Both the position numbers and the translations under genes were made by a program. A stretch of DNA of 64,000 nt from assembly GCF_020622265.1 (NCBI RefSeq), contig NZ_JACNMQ010000003.1, forward strand, positions 372,001 to 436,000, written 5' to 3'. Positions 8,412 to 17,239 of the stretch are shown here, piece after piece. This DNA comes from Halomonas sp. M20. GTDB lineage: Bacteria; Pseudomonadota; Gammaproteobacteria; Pseudomonadales; Halomonadaceae. The notes beneath the pieces are model-generated. The model was not told where the DNA came from. It ran no database searches and was given only the letters and a program-made list of their open reading frames with translations. Position 1 is the first letter of the stretch; each line of letters starts with the position of its first letter.

Positions 8412-9440
8412 CTACTTTTCCATGGAATCGATTTCTTGGTTTAAATCGTCGAGCAGTTTTTTACCGCGCTTACCGGTAATGTCGGTATAGGCTTTATAAG
8501 TATCTCGGGTACGTTCTTCAAAAGCTTTCTGCTCTTCTTCGCTAAGCTCTATAATTTTAATATCTGGCTTGTTTTTCTTGATATTTTCCAGTTTTTCTTT
8601 GTTGTAATCGGCAACGGTGTCGTAAATGAATCCCTCCATATCTTGTAAAGTGTCGTCAATCAACTGTTGCCGTTCAGGTGCCAAGGATTCATACCAGTCG
8701 CTTCCGGATACGACGGCAGTAACCAGATCTCCTGCACCGGCCCAAATCATATAGTCAGACACCTCATAAAACTTCATCTCTTCTATGGCTGGCACGGGGT
8801 TGACTTGCCCATCCACTTGGCCTAGCTGGAGCGCCCCATAGACCTCACCGAAGTCCAGTGGCGTGGGGCTAGCCCCCATATCTTCATAAGCCTCAAGCAG
8901 GATTGGCGAAACCATGACTCGCATTTTGAAGTTATCGAAATCTTCGGGAGTACGTATCTCACGATTGGTCGTCCATACTTGCGGGCCTTCGGAATACAGG
9001 GTTTGAAGTTTTAGCCCCTTGGATTCGAAATCATTTCCTAGTTCGTTATAAATAACATCGCTTTCACTGAGGACGCGAGAAAGCTTCTCTTCATCGGACG
9101 GAAGAGTATAAGGCAATAGGAAAATTTGTGACTCGGGAACGATTGTCCCCAGGTTACCTATCGAAACATTGGCAAATTGGACGACACCATCGGCTGCCAG
9201 CCCCACTAATTCTGTTGGAGTCCCCAAGGAGCCAAGATGGTAGATAGTGACAGTGATATCGCCATTTGTTTCAGACTCGATACGCTTCTTGAACTCCTGC
9301 GCATAGGCATCCATGATGGAGTTGGGGATTTCCTCAACGGCGAATTTCCACTGTTCCGCCATTGCGATAGCCGGCACAAGCGTTGCGGCTAATGTGGTAG
9401 ATAGTAGGATGTTTTTCAACAACGTTTTTTGGTTGAACAT
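8412..9440 (-). CDS. dctP: TRAP transporter solute-binding protein (DctP family)
   Basis: A 342-residue periplasmic binding protein with a cleavable signal peptide (hydrophobic core about residues 10-25, cleavage after AIAMA). The DctP fold is recognisable from the N-terminal KFAVEEIPNSIMDAYAQEFK segment and the central RTPEDFDNFKMRVM, where the family's conserved Arg contacts the ligand carboxylate. It would capture a carboxylated ligand and deliver it to DctQM. It sits between the ureohydrolase and the permeases. A perfect 15-bp AT-only inverted repeat lies just upstream. Confidence 0.9.
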   Translation of the reverse strand: MFNQKTLLKNILLSTTLAATLVPAIAMAEQWKFAVEEIPNSIMDAYAQEFKKRIESETNGDITVTIYHLGSLGTPTELVGLAADGVVQFANVSIGNLGTIVPESQIFLLPYTLPSDEEKLSRVLSESDVIYNELGNDFESKGLKLQTLYSEGPQVWTTNREIRTPEDFDNFKMRVMVSPILLEAYEDMGASPTPLDFGEVYGALQLGQVDGQVNPVPAIEEMKFYEVSDYMIWAGAGDLVTAVVSGSDWYESLAPERQQLIDDTLQDMEGFIYDTVADYNKEKLENIKKNKPDIKIIELSEEEQKAFEERTRDTYKAYTDITGKRGKKLLDDLNQEIDSMEK

Positions 9441-9468
9441 TGTAACACCTCATGTTTGTTCTTATATA

Positions 9469-9502
9469 ATTATTAATTTTATTATTAAATAAAATTAATA
9501 AT
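9469..9502. repeat. Perfect AT-only inverted repeat upstream of dctP
   Basis: Fifteen bases at 9469-9483 are the exact reverse complement of 9488-9502, with a 4-base loop. It lies between the end of the ureohydrolase gene and the dctP start. It could be an operator, or an RNA hairpin tuning dctP expression; the lack of G/C makes it a weak terminator. Confidence 0.6.
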
Positions 9503-9526
9503 GCATGGTTAACTCTAAATCTCTTG

Positions 9527-10492
9527 TTATTTGTTCTGACGTAACTTTCTTCCGTGGAATACATAGCCTATTAAGTTCATCAGGACTTGGGCCGCCAGAA
9601 TGCTGGTGGAGTCGGTGGGATCGTAGTCAGGGGCCACCTCGCAAAGATCGATACCGACCACTTCACCTTGGTAAGCGATTTGCTGCAGGATTTCCATGAC
9701 TTCGTAGTATTGAAAGCCTCCATGACTTGGAGTGCCTGTTCCTGGCGCAATGGAGGGATCGAACCCATCGATGTCGATGGTAATATAGTAATTCACTCCT
9801 TTCGGAATCCGATCTAATACGCCCTGCACTCCCAGTTCACGTACTTGACGTACGGACAGAATCGTAGAACCGGCCGTTTCTGCTTGCTTGTGGTCTTCCC
9901 GGTTGGATGAAGATACATTCCGGATACCCAGTTGTGTCAGACCACTGATGAAGTCCTGTTCGCTGGCACGACGCATCGGATTGCCGTGTCCATAGCGCAC
10001 CCCATGACGCTCATCGACGAAATCCAGGTGCGCATCGATTTGAATGATATGAATCGGGCCGCGGCCTTCAAACGCGCGTACGCAGGGCGCATTGACAGAA
10101 TGGTCCCCTCCCACGACGACAGGCAGCGCGCCAGACTCGAGAATCTTGCGGACGCCATACTCGATGTTGGCGTGGCTAGTCTCGGTATTGGTATGCACCA
10201 TATCCGCATCGCCGATATCGACGATGTCCACATCTCCCAGATACATCGTATCTTCTTCGTAGGAGTAGGCGCCGCCGTGGCCGAAAGAAAATAGTGTCGA
10301 TGCTTCACGTACTGACCGGGGTCCCATCCGTGCCCCCGAGCGCCACTGGGTGCCACAATCGAAAGGGGCCCCCATGAAAGCGACGTCCGCTTTGATATTA
10401 TTCCAATTCTCGCAGATAGGATTTTTTCCGAAGGTACAGATGCCGACAAACGGCAGGTTCAGACGGCCAGACTCATAGTTGTTACTCTCCAT
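9527..10492 (-). CDS. Ureohydrolase (agmatinase/guanidino-acid hydrolase family)
   Basis: A 321-residue member of the arginase/agmatinase family, which uses a binuclear Mn (or Ni) centre to hydrolyse a guanidino group and release urea. All metal-binding motifs are present: GGDHSV (His), DAHLDF (Asp-x-His-x-Asp) and DIDGFDP (Asp-x-Asp). The CTFGKNPICENW N-terminal region and GTGTPSHGGF segment suggest guanidinobutyrase or guanidinopropionase-like enzymes rather than arginase. It is the first gene of an operon with a TRAP carrier, which transports carboxylates and not amines, so 4-guanidinobutyrate, 3-guanidinopropionate or a similar guanidino acid is a better guess than agmatine. A GGGAGAGGAAAAG ribosome-binding site supports this start. 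Confidence 0.85.
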   Translation of the reverse strand: MESNNYESGRLNLPFVGICTFGKNPICENWNNIKADVAFMGAPFDCGTQWRSGARMGPRSVREASTLFSFGHGGAYSYEEDTMYLGDVDIVDIGDADMVHTNTETSHANIEYGVRKILESGALPVVVGGDHSVNAPCVRAFEGRGPIHIIQIDAHLDFVDERHGVRYGHGNPMRRASEQDFISGLTQLGIRNVSSSNREDHKQAETAGSTILSVRQVRELGVQGVLDRIPKGVNYYITIDIDGFDPSIAPGTGTPSHGGFQYYEVMEILQQIAYQGEVVGIDLCEVAPDYDPTDSTSILAAQVLMNLIGYVFHGRKLRQNK

Positions 10493-10847
10493 CTTTTCCT
10501 CTCCCCTAAATACGCTGTAACGGATTTTGCTATTGGTAATAGCTCAGTCCATCAAGCTCGAACCTCATATTCTGTGGAGCTCCTGAGCGTCGCTTAACTA
10601 TTGCAAAGGGTTTTACATAGAAAAATACATAAATTCGTATATTCACATTATAAATTTTGATGTTTCGTGGCGAGGTTGCATCTCCTCTTGCCTTGGCTAT
10701 CTGGCTCACGAAATAGGAAATCTATCGTCGCGTTGTTTGCCAACAGCCCGATGGCGTAAGGCCTGGCATGAAAGCGATAAAAACGACCAGCTTTATTGAA
10801 GGGCAATATAGTCGGTATAAATAATAGACAATTCCGACAGGCCGCTA
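10493..10847 (-). promoter_or_regulatory. AT-rich upstream region of the ureohydrolase-TRAP operon
   Basis: No gene is seen here. On the minus strand TATAAT (plus 10647-10652) is a good -10 box without a recognisable -35, as expected for an activator-dependent promoter. ATAAATT is directly repeated at 10629-10635 and 10650-10656, exactly 21 bp apart, and could be a regulator site. In the putative leader GCTATT/AATAGC (10529-10543) can pair. I looked for a guanidine riboswitch and did not recognise one. Confidence 0.35.
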
Positions 10848-10889
10848 TAGAAAATCGCCGCGGCGGTGCTGGGTTGCGCCCGGCGATTT
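10848..10889 (-). terminator. Probable terminator of the carnitine/BCCT operon
   Basis: AAATCGCCG (10852-10860) and CGGCGATTT (10881-10889) pair immediately after the BCCT stop codon. On the minus strand the stem ends in a short T run (TTTT). Confidence 0.5.
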
Positions 10890-10897
10890 AGTGGGGC

Positions 10898-12556
10898 CTA
10901 ATCCTTTGCCAGTCGCGCCCGACGCGATTCCTGGAACAGCGACACCAGCACGCCAAGCGTCATGATCAGGATGACCACGCTCAGTGGCAGGGCAGCGGCG
11001 ATCAGGGCGGTCTGCAGCGCCTCGAGCCCGCCGGCGACCAGCAGTGCGGCGGCCACCAGGCCGATCACTACGCCCCAGAACACCCGAAAACGCTGAGGAG
11101 GGTCGTCGCTGCCCAAGGACAGGATGGTGGTCAGCACCAGGGTGCCGGAGTCCGAGGAGGTGACGAACCAGCTCATCAGCAGAAAGACCATCATCGCCGA
11201 GAGGGTCCAGCCGAGGGCGCCGGTGCCGGCGATGCCGTCGGCGCTGGCGAACAGCGCGGCAGGCAGGTTCCAGGCATTGACCAGCTCTATGATGCCTGCC
11301 GTGCCGGGGCCACTCGATGCATGCAATTCCTGGTAGAGCGCGGTACCGCCGAAGATGACCAGCCACACGAAGATGATCAGGGTCGGCACCAGCAACACGC
11401 CGAGCACGAACTCGCGCAGAGTGCGGCCCTTCGAGATGCGCGCGATGAACAGTCCGACGAAGGGCGCCCAGGCGAGCCACCAGCCCCAGTAGAAGATGGT
11501 CCAGGCCTGTTGCCACTGGGCCGGTCCCGGCTCATCGGCGAACCACAGCCCCATGGGCACGAAGTTGACGGCATAGTCCGCCATGGTCTCGCCGAAGATC
11601 GTGATCAGCCACAGGGTAGGGCCACCGATCAGAAAGGCGCCCACCACCAGTACCGAGACACAGATGTTGAGCTCGGAGATGATCTTGATGCCTCGCTTGA
11701 CCCCGGAGACGGCGGAAAGGATGGAAACCACCGAAATCAGTGCGATGAGTATCAGCTGGGTGTCGAGGCCGGCGCTGACGCCGATCAGGCGCTCAAGGCC
11801 CACCGACATCTGGCTGACACCGAGACCCAGCGAGGTAGCGACGCCGAACACGCAGCCCAGCACGCCGAGGACGTCGACCACGTGGCCGATTGGGCCGTAG
11901 ATGCGATCGCCGATAAAAGGATAGAGCGAGGACCGCAGCGCCAGCGGAAGGCCGCGGCGATAGGCGAAGTAGGCCAGCGCCATGCCGACGATGACGTAGA
12001 CGGCCCAGCCGTGCAGGCCCCAGTGGAAGACCGCCACGCGCAGGGCATCCACGGCGCGTTCGTGGCCGATGGCGGTGGCGCCGGCCATGTCGGCGTGGGG
12101 GTTGTTGGGATAGCCGAAGGAGCCGCTGTCGTCCAGGTAGAAAATCGGCTCGGCGACGCCAAAGAACAGGATGCCGATACCGATACCCGCGGAAAAGAGC
12201 ATCGAGAACCAGGAGAAGTTGCTGAACTCCGGGCGGCTGTCGTCGGCGCCGAGGCGTACGCTGCCGTGTCGGCTCAGCACGATATAGAGGCAGACGGAGA
12301 TCAGCAGCATGATAGTGATCAAGTAATAGCTGTCGAAGGTGGTTTCGATCCAACCTCGGGCCGTGCCGAAGACGCTGCCGGAGAACTCCGGATCGATCCC
12401 GGTAAATAGGACGAAGGCGAGTACCAGCAGCGCGGAGGTGATGGTCATGCCCTTGTGCATATTGCGAAAGAAGCCACGGTGTGTCAGGACGGCGTCCGGA
12501 TAGGTATGTTGAGATTTGGAAGCGTCAGGGGTGGCTGGTTGTTGTGATGATGGCAT
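10898..12556 (-). CDS. BCCT-family betaine/carnitine/choline transporter
   Basis: A 552-residue Na+- or H+-coupled carrier with twelve predicted membrane helices. The BCCT hallmark is visible as WTIFYWGWWLAWAPFVGLFI in the middle of the protein, with the aromatic box that binds trimethylammonium groups, and the conserved GIGIGILFFGVAEP earlier. It is the last gene of the carnitine-degradation cluster, 175 bp after the thioesterase, so carnitine or a related betaine is the probable substrate. An osmotic uptake role is also possible in a halophile, since the C-terminal tail is short but charged. The start has AAAGGAACCGACC upstream. Confidence 0.88.
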   Translation of the reverse strand: MPSSQQPATPDASKSQHTYPDAVLTHRGFFRNMHKGMTITSALLVLAFVLFTGIDPEFSGSVFGTARGWIETTFDSYYLITIMLLISVCLYIVLSRHGSVRLGADDSRPEFSNFSWFSMLFSAGIGIGILFFGVAEPIFYLDDSGSFGYPNNPHADMAGATAIGHERAVDALRVAVFHWGLHGWAVYVIVGMALAYFAYRRGLPLALRSSLYPFIGDRIYGPIGHVVDVLGVLGCVFGVATSLGLGVSQMSVGLERLIGVSAGLDTQLILIALISVVSILSAVSGVKRGIKIISELNICVSVLVVGAFLIGGPTLWLITIFGETMADYAVNFVPMGLWFADEPGPAQWQQAWTIFYWGWWLAWAPFVGLFIARISKGRTLREFVLGVLLVPTLIIFVWLVIFGGTALYQELHASSGPGTAGIIELVNAWNLPAALFASADGIAGTGALGWTLSAMMVFLLMSWFVTSSDSGTLVLTTILSLGSDDPPQRFRVFWGVVIGLVAAALLVAGGLEALQTALIAAALPLSVVILIMTLGVLVSLFQESRRARLAKD

Positions 12557-12644
12557 GGTCGGTTCCTTTGATGACGAACGAGGATCAGGCGTATCTATAG
12601 AGAGATTCCTTCTGTTGGCCGGGCAAGGGGCCGGCGGTCCCTGC

Positions 12645-12690
12645 GCGCTGTCTGAAAACTGGCTACCGTTCGCCGATTTTCAGACAGCGC
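12645..12690 (-). promoter_or_regulatory. 14-bp perfect hairpin between thioesterase and BCCT genes
   Basis: GCGCTGTCTGAAAA (12645-12658) is the exact reverse complement of TTTTCAGACAGCGC (12677-12690), with an 18-base loop. No T tract follows in the direction of transcription, so a message-processing signal, partial attenuator or protein site is as likely as a terminator. Confidence 0.6.
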
Positions 12691-12731
12691 TTGAGGGCTT
12701 CACGGTACACGCGAAGATACCGGGTAAGCGT

Positions 12732-13202
12732 CTAGCGATGTGCTGGTGGCAGGCCGATACGCCGGCCGGCGAGCTTGGGCCAGGCGTCCTGTGCGGTATG
12801 GGGCAGGCGCTCGATCTGTTTTGCCACTGGGGCCGGGAACGGCGCCGGGCGGCCACTGTCGCTGCCCATGCCCATGCCCATCAGCATCTGCTCGCTGGTG
12901 GCAAGGCACTGGCCATCGGCGTCCTGCATCTCCATGAAGACATGCAGGCGTTTGGCGTCCTTGTCCAGCAGCATCACTTCGACGGCGAGTACCTGACCTT
13001 CATGGGCCTCCCGGCGGTAGCACAGGTGGGTCTCCAGAGTGTAGATGGTGTAGGCGTGCTCGGCGCGGCCCGCTTTATCCAGGCCGATGCGACCCATCAA
13101 GGCTTCCAGGGCCAGGGAGAAGACGCGGGCGTACTCCGCGTCGTTCATGTGACCGTTATAGTCCACCCACGCTGGCGCGACCCGGGTATCGAGGATACGC
13201 AT
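12732..13202 (-). CDS. cdhB: Hot-dog thioesterase, probable betainyl-CoA thioesterase (CdhB-like)
   Basis: A 156-residue single hot-dog-fold thioesterase with the 4-hydroxybenzoyl-CoA thioesterase-like opening VDYNGHMNDAEYARVF, where the Asp or His near residues 14-20 is typically catalytic. In carnitine catabolism a thioesterase of this kind releases glycine betaine from betainyl-CoA. The gene's ATG shares one base with the stop of the carnitine dehydrogenase gene (TGATG), so the products are made together; in some bacteria the two are fused. Assignment rests on both fold and context. Confidence 0.8.
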   Translation of the reverse strand: MRILDTRVAPAWVDYNGHMNDAEYARVFSLALEALMGRIGLDKAGRAEHAYTIYTLETHLCYRREAHEGQVLAVEVMLLDKDAKRLHVFMEMQDADGQCLATSEQMLMGMGMGSDSGRPAPFPAPVAKQIERLPHTAQDAWPKLAGRRIGLPPAHR

Positions 13203-14158
13203 CAGATGCGCCCCTGGAGCCCTTCGGCTTCCGGCCAGTACTTGTGCACCAGATCGAGCAGCTCCACCAGGAAGTCGTCCCGGCGCTTATCAAGCTGCGC
13301 GACGCTGCGATCTCCGGCCTGATGCTCGCAGCCTTTGACGACCTTGTCGATCAACTCGTCGGTGAGTTCCGGGGCTTCCAGCTTGGTCCAGGGTAGCTTC
13401 AATGCCGGGCCGAACTGCTCGAGCATGTGACGCATGCCCGCATCGCCCCCGGCCAGATGAAAGGTCAGGAAGGTGCCCATCAATGACCAGCGCAGACCGC
13501 AACCGTAGACCACCGCCGCGTCGATTTCCTCGGTGGTGGCCACGCCGTCGTTGACCAGATGCAACGCTTCCCGCCATAGGGCTTCCATCAAGCGGTCGGC
13601 GATATGACCCTCGATTTCCTTGCGTACGATCAGCGGGCGCATGGCCATGGCCTGATACAGCGCCTGGGCGGTTTCTATCTGCGCCGGTGTGGTGGCGTCG
13701 CCGCCCACCAGCTCCACCAAGGGTAGCAGATAGACCGGGTTGAAGGGGTGGGCGACGATCACCCGGCCCGGGGCGTTGGTGCAATCCTGCTGCAGATCCG
13801 TGGGCTTGAAGCCGGAAGTGGACGAGCCGATGATCGTGGCCTCCGGGGCAGCTGCATCCAGCTTGGCGAGAATCTCGCGCTTGAGTTCGATGCGCTCCGG
13901 CACGTTCTCCTGCACCAGATCCGCGTTTGCGACCGCTTCCTCCAGGCTATCGACGAAGCGCAGCCGCTCCTGACTGGCGCCGTCTGCCAGGCCGAGTTTT
14001 TCCAGGGAGGGCCAGGCGTTTTTCACCGCGTTGCGAGTGCGCTGCTCGGCACCTTCCATGGGATCAAACGCTACCACGTCGAAACCTTGCGCCAATGCCC
14101 GGGAAATCCAGCCATTGCCGATTACCCCGGTGCCGATGACTGATAGCTGCCTGCTCAT
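13202..14158 (-). CDS. cdhA: L-carnitine 3-dehydrogenase
   Basis: A 318-residue NAD-dependent dehydrogenase of the 3-hydroxyacyl-CoA dehydrogenase fold. The N-terminal Rossmann motif is GTGVIGNGW (residues 9-17). The NVPERIELK segment (around 97-105), GSSTSG (around 120) and the C-terminal all-helical domain follow. It oxidises L-carnitine to 3-dehydrocarnitine. It overlaps the cleavage enzyme gene by 4 bases upstream and the thioesterase gene by 1 base downstream, and these partners make carnitine a much better call than a generic hydroxyacyl-CoA substrate. Confidence 0.87.
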   Translation of the reverse strand: MSRQLSVIGTGVIGNGWISRALAQGFDVVAFDPMEGAEQRTRNAVKNAWPSLEKLGLADGASQERLRFVDSLEEAVANADLVQENVPERIELKREILAKLDAAAPEATIIGSSTSGFKPTDLQQDCTNAPGRVIVAHPFNPVYLLPLVELVGGDATTPAQIETAQALYQAMAMRPLIVRKEIEGHIADRLMEALWREALHLVNDGVATTEEIDAAVVYGCGLRWSLMGTFLTFHLAGGDAGMRHMLEQFGPALKLPWTKLEAPELTDELIDKVVKGCEHQAGDRSVAQLDKRRDDFLVELLDLVHKYWPEAEGLQGRI

Positions 14159-15063
14159 GCCTGGCCTCCTGCAGTTTTACCAGTGTTGGGATCACGCAGC
14201 TTCAGGAAGGCGCGAGTCTCGGCAGGTGTCATGACCTTGCCGCCCAGGTTCTCGATGATGCCGGCGGCCTTTTCCACCAGCTGGCCGTTAGTGGCCTTGA
14301 CCCCTTTGCTCAGATACAGATTGTCTTCCAGACCGACCCGGGCATGACCGCCCAGCAGCATGGCCTGAGCGACCATGGGCATTTGCATGCGGCCGATGCC
14401 GAAGGCGGCCCAATTGGCGTTGGCCGGCAGCTTGTTGCGCATGGTCATCATGGTTTCAGTGTCCGCTTCCGCGCCCCAAGGGATGCCCAGGCAGAGCTGG
14501 AACAGCGGATCGCCGTCCAGCAGTCCTTCGTCCTGCAGCTGACGGGCGAACCACACATGGCCCAGATCGAAGCATTCGAGCTCCGGCTTGACGCCGGCCT
14601 GCTGCACAAGACGTGCGTGCTCGCGAAGCCAGTCCGCGGTATTGATATAGACCATATCGCCGAAGTTGAGGCTGCCGCAGTCCAGGGTGCACATCTCCGG
14701 CAGCAGCTCGCCCACCGGGGCATGGCGCTCTGCCGGGGTTTGCATATCGGTACCTGGGCCGCCCCGAGTCGGATCGTCGGCATCCGGAATCCAGTCGCCG
14801 CCGCCGCCAGCGGTGATGTTGATGACGATGTCGGTGTCGGCCTCGCGGATGCGCTGCACTACTTCACGAAAATGCTCGATGGAGTGGCTGATGCCGCCGG
14901 TTTGTGGGTCGCGCACGTGCAGATGGGCCACGCTGGCCCCAGCTTTGGCCGCTTCGATGGCGGCATCGGCAATCTGCTCAGGCGTCACGGGAACGTTGGG
15001 GTTCTTATCAGAGGTATCGCCGGCACCGGTCAGGGCACAGGTAAGGATCATGTTGCGGTTCAT
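14155..15063 (-). CDS. cdhC: 3-dehydrocarnitine cleavage enzyme (BKACE family)
   Basis: A 302-residue beta-keto acid cleavage enzyme (formerly DUF849). The BKACE family uses zinc and acetyl-CoA to split a beta-keto acid; here 3-dehydrocarnitine would give betainyl-CoA and acetoacetate. Metal-ligand motifs HLHVRD (residues 47-52) and the later [10 protein letters not shown] are present, as is the catalytic Glu/Asp-bearing segment [10 protein letters not shown]. It is the first gene of the operon, with GGAG upstream of ATG. It overlaps cdhA by 4 bases. Confidence 0.88.
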   Translation of the reverse strand: MNRNMILTCALTGAGDTSDKNPNVPVTPEQIADAAIEAAKAGASVAHLHVRDPQTGGISHSIEHFREVVQRIREADTDIVINITAGGGGDWIPDADDPTRGGPGTDMQTPAERHAPVGELLPEMCTLDCGSLNFGDMVYINTADWLREHARLVQQAGVKPELECFDLGHVWFARQLQDEGLLDGDPLFQLCLGIPWGAEADTETMMTMRNKLPANANWAAFGIGRMQMPMVAQAMLLGGHARVGLEDNLYLSKGVKATNGQLVEKAAGIIENLGGKVMTPAETRAFLKLRDPNTGKTAGGQA

Positions 15064-15235
15064 GGGAAGAACTCCGTCATTGAATTGACGTTAGTGTGGT
15101 GGAAAACCGAGCGCCTCAATCGACACTTTGCGACATGGTGTTGACGTTTTGCGTCGCTCTTCTTGAACGTGTCGGTTTCGGCTGCGCTCCAATCCGATAT
15201 ACTCCGCGTCGAATTTCTCAGAACAGGATGTCTGC
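15064..15235. promoter_or_regulatory. Divergent promoter region, carnitine operon / TauE-like gene
   Basis: This 172-bp region must contain promoters for both directions. TTGACGTT occurs twice on the plus strand (15085-15092 and 15141-15148). Another short symmetry, GACG…CGTC, overlaps the second copy. These could be regulator sites, but no carnitine regulator gene is in the window, and no convincing -35/-10 pair stands out. Confidence 0.3.
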
Positions 15236-16003
15236 GTGCCATTCCTCGATGCGCTTTCCCCGCTTTCCGGCACTCTTGAGCTGGTACTGATTGCGCTGTC
15301 GGCGCTCACCTCGGCCATTTCGGCGAGTGCTGGCATCGGCGGCGGCACGCTCTTGATCATCGTCATGGCGCAAGTGATGCCTGCAGTGGCGCTGATCCCG
15401 GTGCACGGCATGGTCCAGTTCGGCTCCAACCTGGGGCGCGCGGCACTTACCTGGCGGCATATCGATCGTAGGCTGATCGCTGCGTTCTTGCCCGGTGTCG
15501 TATTGGGCGCCCTGGTCGCTGCCTGGTTATTGATTCGCCTGCCCGGTGGAGTGCTGGAGCTGTGTATCGCACTGTTCGTGCTCTACTCCTGCTGGGGGCC
15601 GAGCCTACCCAAGCGCAGGTTAGGTCAAGGCACGACGCTGCTTGCCGGCGCGGTGACCACGCTGCTGTCCAGCTTGATCGGTGCCAGCGGCCCGCTGGTG
15701 GCGGCTTTCGTCAAGCACAGCCAGACCACCCCCTTCGCCCGAGTGGCGACCTTCGCTGCTTGCATGAGCCTGCAGCACCTGACCAAGGCCTTCGTATTCG
15801 GCTTCGCCGGCTTCGTGTTTCGCGACTGGCTGGGGCTGATGATCGCGATGATCGCCGCCGGCCTGCTGGGCACCTGGCTGGGGCTGCGCTTGCTGAAAGG
15901 GCTGAGCGCCGAGCGCTTCGACAGCCTGTTCAAGTGGATGCTGACACTGCTGGCGCTGCGTTTATTATGGATGGGAGTTGAACAGATAATCACCCCTCAG
16001 TAA
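15236..16003 (+). CDS. TauE/SafE-family membrane exporter
   Basis: A 255-residue membrane protein with about eight predicted helices. It carries the TauE/SafE pattern of two similar halves, each with a small-residue-rich start (SASAGIGGGTLLI near residue 24; SSLIGASGPLVAAF near 145). Members export sulfite, sulfoacetate or other small anions; the substrate here is not evident. Translation starts at GTG 15236 after AGAACAGGA. It is divergent from the carnitine operon and convergent with the AraC regulator, with only 5 bp between ends. Confidence 0.8.
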   Translation: MPFLDALSPLSGTLELVLIALSALTSAISASAGIGGGTLLIIVMAQVMPAVALIPVHGMVQFGSNLGRAALTWRHIDRRLIAAFLPGVVLGALVAAWLLIRLPGGVLELCIALFVLYSCWGPSLPKRRLGQGTTLLAGAVTTLLSSLIGASGPLVAAFVKHSQTTPFARVATFAACMSLQHLTKAFVFGFAGFVFRDWLGLMIAMIAAGLLGTWLGLRLLKGLSAERFDSLFKWMLTLLALRLLWMGVEQIITPQ

Positions 16004-16008
16004 TCGAT

Positions 16009-16905
16009 TCACGATGCCTGCAGGGCACGCTCCTCCTTGCGATGCCGTAGAGGCGAGGTGCCGAAACAGCGCTTGTAGTCACGGCTGAACTGGGAAACGC
16101 TGCGATAGCCCACCGCCTCGGCGATCTGATTCACGTTGTAAGCCTCCTGAACGAGCAGCTGCTGCGCCTTGATCAGGCGCAGCCGCTTGAGATATTGCAG
16201 TGGCGAGGCGTGGGTGATCTGCTTAAAGTGCTGGTGAAAGGTCGAAAGACTCATATTGGCCTGGCGAGCCAGGACCTCAATCGAGACCTCCTCCGCGTAG
16301 CGGGCATGCAACCGCGACAGCACCTGGACAATTTGCGAATAGTGGCCCTGGTGATGCACCAAAGCGCGAAGGGCGGCCCCTTGCTGGCCCTTCAACGCTT
16401 CAAATACCACGTCGCGCTCCCGCAGCGCTCCCATGGCCGCGATCTCAGCGGGGTCGTGCAGCGTCTGCAACAGTCGTACTACCGCGCCCTGCATGCCGTG
16501 GGTCATCGACACCGAAGCCATGGGTACGGGCGATTCTTCATCCTGGTCGTCGTGCTCTCCCATGGCTGCGACCAGTTCCCCCAGCAGCGCTGGATCCAGG
16601 CGTATCGACACCCCCAGTAGCGGCGACTCGCGCGACGCATGAGTTTCGCACTCGAAAGGCAGCGGCAGCGTCTGTACCAGATACTGCCCTGGGCCGTAGT
16701 GAATCTCGCGATCGCCGAGGTAGCCGATCTTGTAGCCTTGGGCGACGATATTCAGGCTTGGTTCGTACATCAGTGGCGTACGTGGGATGGGGCGGCGTAG
16801 CGCCATCAGTGTTACCGACGGCAGTGACGTCGTGATGTAGCCGTCATGCGTGATCAGGGGCGCGATCAACTCGATCAGGTCATCGGTCGAGGGGGAGGCA
16901 GGCAT
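16009..16905 (-). CDS. AraC-family regulator (intact copy)
   Basis: A 298-residue AraC-type regulator: an N-terminal AraC_N-like sensing domain (residues about 20-180) and a C-terminal double helix-turn-helix (about 195-290, including LARQANMSLSTFHQHFKQIT and IAEAVGYRSVSQFSRDYKRCFG). Relatives such as E. coli YqhC activate neighbouring aldehyde reductase or alcohol dehydrogenase genes. Its original divergent partner is the alcohol dehydrogenase now at 19451, but a duplication and insertion have left only a 37-codon stub of that gene next to this regulator. Confidence 0.87.
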   Translation of the reverse strand: MPASPSTDDLIELIAPLITHDGYITTSLPSVTLMALRRPIPRTPLMYEPSLNIVAQGYKIGYLGDREIHYGPGQYLVQTLPLPFECETHASRESPLLGVSIRLDPALLGELVAAMGEHDDQDEESPVPMASVSMTHGMQGAVVRLLQTLHDPAEIAAMGALRERDVVFEALKGQQGAALRALVHHQGHYSQIVQVLSRLHARYAEEVSIEVLARQANMSLSTFHQHFKQITHASPLQYLKRLRLIKAQQLLVQEAYNVNQIAEAVGYRSVSQFSRDYKRCFGTSPLRHRKEERALQAS

Positions 16906-17198
16906 CTTGGACTCCTTGATTCAGGACGGGACGATTATGCCAATTTATACCCTTATTGATCCCCAGGGGCGTCTTGATTTAGTAGAAACGTGCAAAAATC
17001 CCGCAGGAACGTTGATCCCATTCCCTGGCGGCACTTCCTATAATGCTTGCATTACTTTGGCATTCACACCAACCGAAGAGACCTGCTATGAGTCAGACCC
17101 GTGCTTATGCGGCGCATGCCGCCGACCAACCTCTGGCGCCCTTCAATTTCGAGCGTCGCCAGCCGCGCAAAGACAACGTCGCCATCGAAATCCTCTAT
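16530..17198. repeat. 669-bp direct duplication, copy 1
   Basis: Every base from 16530 to 17198 aligns without gaps to 18893-19561 (offset 2363) with about eight mismatches by eye. The copy holds the first 125 codons of the AraC regulator, the divergent promoter and the first 37 codons of the alcohol dehydrogenase. Similarity ends abruptly at both borders. Confidence 0.95.
17088..17198 (+). pseudogene. Truncated 5' end of the alcohol dehydrogenase (duplicate)
   Basis: Codons 1-37 of the zinc alcohol dehydrogenase are present, ending at the Tyr just before the CGVCH catalytic-zinc motif. The reading frame then runs into unrelated sequence and stops. It lacks all zinc ligands and the cofactor domain, so it cannot be functional. 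The intact gene is at 19451-20503. Confidence 0.92.
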
Positions 17199-17239
17199 GA
17201 TATACCGGTCATCAATTTCCCTATTCGGGGTGTGCAATC

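Noticed and set aside
10493-10640. Guanidine riboswitch upstream of the ureohydrolase
   Set aside because: I looked for ykkC-type and ACGR-loop features and saw none; only a short 6-bp hairpin is present.
11321-12409. Plus-strand 362-residue frame opposite the BCCT carrier
   Set aside because: Composition is typical of the reverse of membrane-protein codons (Asp/His/Gln-rich); no start signals or homology.
16850-17200. Plus-strand ORF over the AraC-adh spacer, repeated at 19213-19578
   Set aside because: Both lie in the promoter and the wrong frame of adh; the repetition is explained by the 669-bp duplication.
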